Shown one piece after another: positions 63,347 to 64,000 of a DNA stretch of 64,000 nt. The notes under the pieces are model-generated. The model did no database searches. It was not told where the DNA came from and saw only the letters and a list, made by a program, of their open reading frames with translations. Source of the DNA: Vicinamibacterales bacterium (lineage in GTDB: Bacteria; Acidobacteriota; Vicinamibacteria; Vicinamibacterales; 2-12-FULL-66-21); assembly GCA_036496585.1 (NCBI GenBank), contig DASXLB010000004.1:176929-240928 (forward strand), given 5' to 3'. Position 1 is the first letter of the stretch; each line of letters starts with the position of its first letter. Position numbers and translations under genes: made by a program.

Positions 63347-64000
63347 TCAGGTTGACAGCGACGGATCTTCGTCGCGCACGCGGCGCTGGCGGCGCGCCGC
63401 CGGCGGGGCGGACAGCACCCGATCGAGCCAGGCGGCGACGACCGCGTGGAAATCGGACGCATGCGCGGACGACCGCGGGTCGGCTCGCAACGCCGGTTCC
63501 GCGTCGGTTCCCTCGAACAGGTCGACGAACACCTCGGCGAGAAACGCGCGGTCGCCAATCGAGCTGCGCACACGCTCGGGCGGCGCCCCCGCCATCTCGA
63601 TCCCGAACAGCTGACCGTGCGTTTCGGCCAGGCGCTCCAGAAAGAACCCGTCGGCATCCGACGGGTTGCCGCGCCGGGCCGACGCGAGCACGCGCGTCTC
63701 GTCCGCGTCGCCGTCGCAGTAGACCTGTAGGCCCGATGGCAACGCGATCGCCCACAGCTCCCACTCGTCGCCCGTCGACCAGGTGAGCCGCAGCACGCTG
63801 CGCGTCCGCAGCGCGTCGTGCGACAGCCGCGTGCCCGGCTCGCCAAGCGCCTCGCTGACGATCGACTCGAGGTCGATCGGATCGTTCGGCAGCCGGAACG
63901 GCCACGCGCCGTCGCGCGCGCGAAACTGACGGATGCGCCGATCGAGCGCGTCCAGCACGAGAACACGGCGCTGGCGTTCGCGTGACGTGAGCACGCGATC
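63347..64000 (-). CDS. Hypothetical protein, partial at the window edge
   Basis: The frame ends at 63347 and is open to the window edge. A GTG at 63994 could be the start, or the gene continues beyond. About 215 residues are visible: a basic start (SRERQRRVLVLDALDRRIRQFRARDGAWPFRLPNDP pattern) and an acidic, mixed body (ELWAIALPSGLQVYCDGDADETRVL...DGFFLERLAETHGQLFGIEM). No signal peptide or known motif is seen. The gene ends 85 nt before the upstream end of the CPBP protease gene, same strand. Confidence 0.6.
   Translation of the reverse strand, partial: DRVLTSRERQRRVLVLDALDRRIRQFRARDGAWPFRLPNDPIDLESIVSEALGEPGTRLSHDALRTRSVLRLTWSTGDEWELWAIALPSGLQVYCDGDADETRVLASARRGNPSDADGFFLERLAETHGQLFGIEMAGAPPERVRSSIGDRAFLAEVFVDLFEGTDAEPALRADPRSSAHASDFHAVVAAWLDRVLSAPPAARRQRRVRDEDPSLST

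Overview
The window is GC-rich, densely coded bacterial chromosome with no phage, insertion sequence or CRISPR array that I can see. Several traits point to Acidobacteriota, probably the Vicinamibacteria side: two large secreted Asp-box (VPS10/sortilin-like) proteins, a PadR regulator paired with an orphan two-domain ABC permease of the ADOP type, a DUF5916 protein, a plant-type glutaminyl cyclase, and many secreted proteins with Gly/Arg-rich stretches. The phylum is an inference from gene content; there is no rRNA gene to confirm it.

Layout. 1-13 kb: mostly exported proteins, namely two Asp-box paralogues around a divergent unknown lipoprotein, small secreted proteins, a secreted esterase, glutaminyl cyclase, an alpha/beta hydrolase and a DUF547 protein. 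13-16 kb: an SDR oxidoreductase and an AGCS sodium:amino-acid symporter. 15.6-19.6 kb: an mrfA-mrfB type DNA-repair helicase/exonuclease pair. 19.7-24.2 kb, minus strand: ribosomal protein L31, an aldo/keto reductase, and the ADOP permease with its PadR regulator. 24.3-32.3 kb, minus strand: the housekeeping block tRNA-Leu, tig, clpP, clpX, lon, engB, rho, closed by a clear intrinsic terminator. 33-36.4 kb: Ku, then an overlapping egtB-egtD pair for ergothioneine. 36.5-48.4 kb: DUF5916 protein, WYL regulator, a 1367-residue secreted lamin-tail/NUC1 nuclease, a 57-residue zinc-ribbon-like protein, an LTXXQ/Spy-like protein, a Gly-rich secreted protein, a stand-alone protease-prodomain-like protein and a propeller protein. 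48.4-57.3 kb: GNAT, an Old Yellow Enzyme, and an addB-addA type helicase-nuclease pair. 57.4-64 kb, minus strand: a run of genes ending YfcC transporter then YhcH, headed by a very large CPBP membrane protease with a duplicated extracytoplasmic domain.

Themes. DNA-break and crosslink repair is over-represented (MrfAB, Ku, AddAB). The quality-control block couples a chaperone with ClpXP and Lon. Between 7.5 and 14.3 kb, three intergenic gaps are filled by an unusual element: short degenerate tandem repeats (9-nt units at two loci, 8-nt units at the third) arranged head-to-head as fold-back arms, each starting within about 20 nt of a stop codon. This is the least explained structure in the window.
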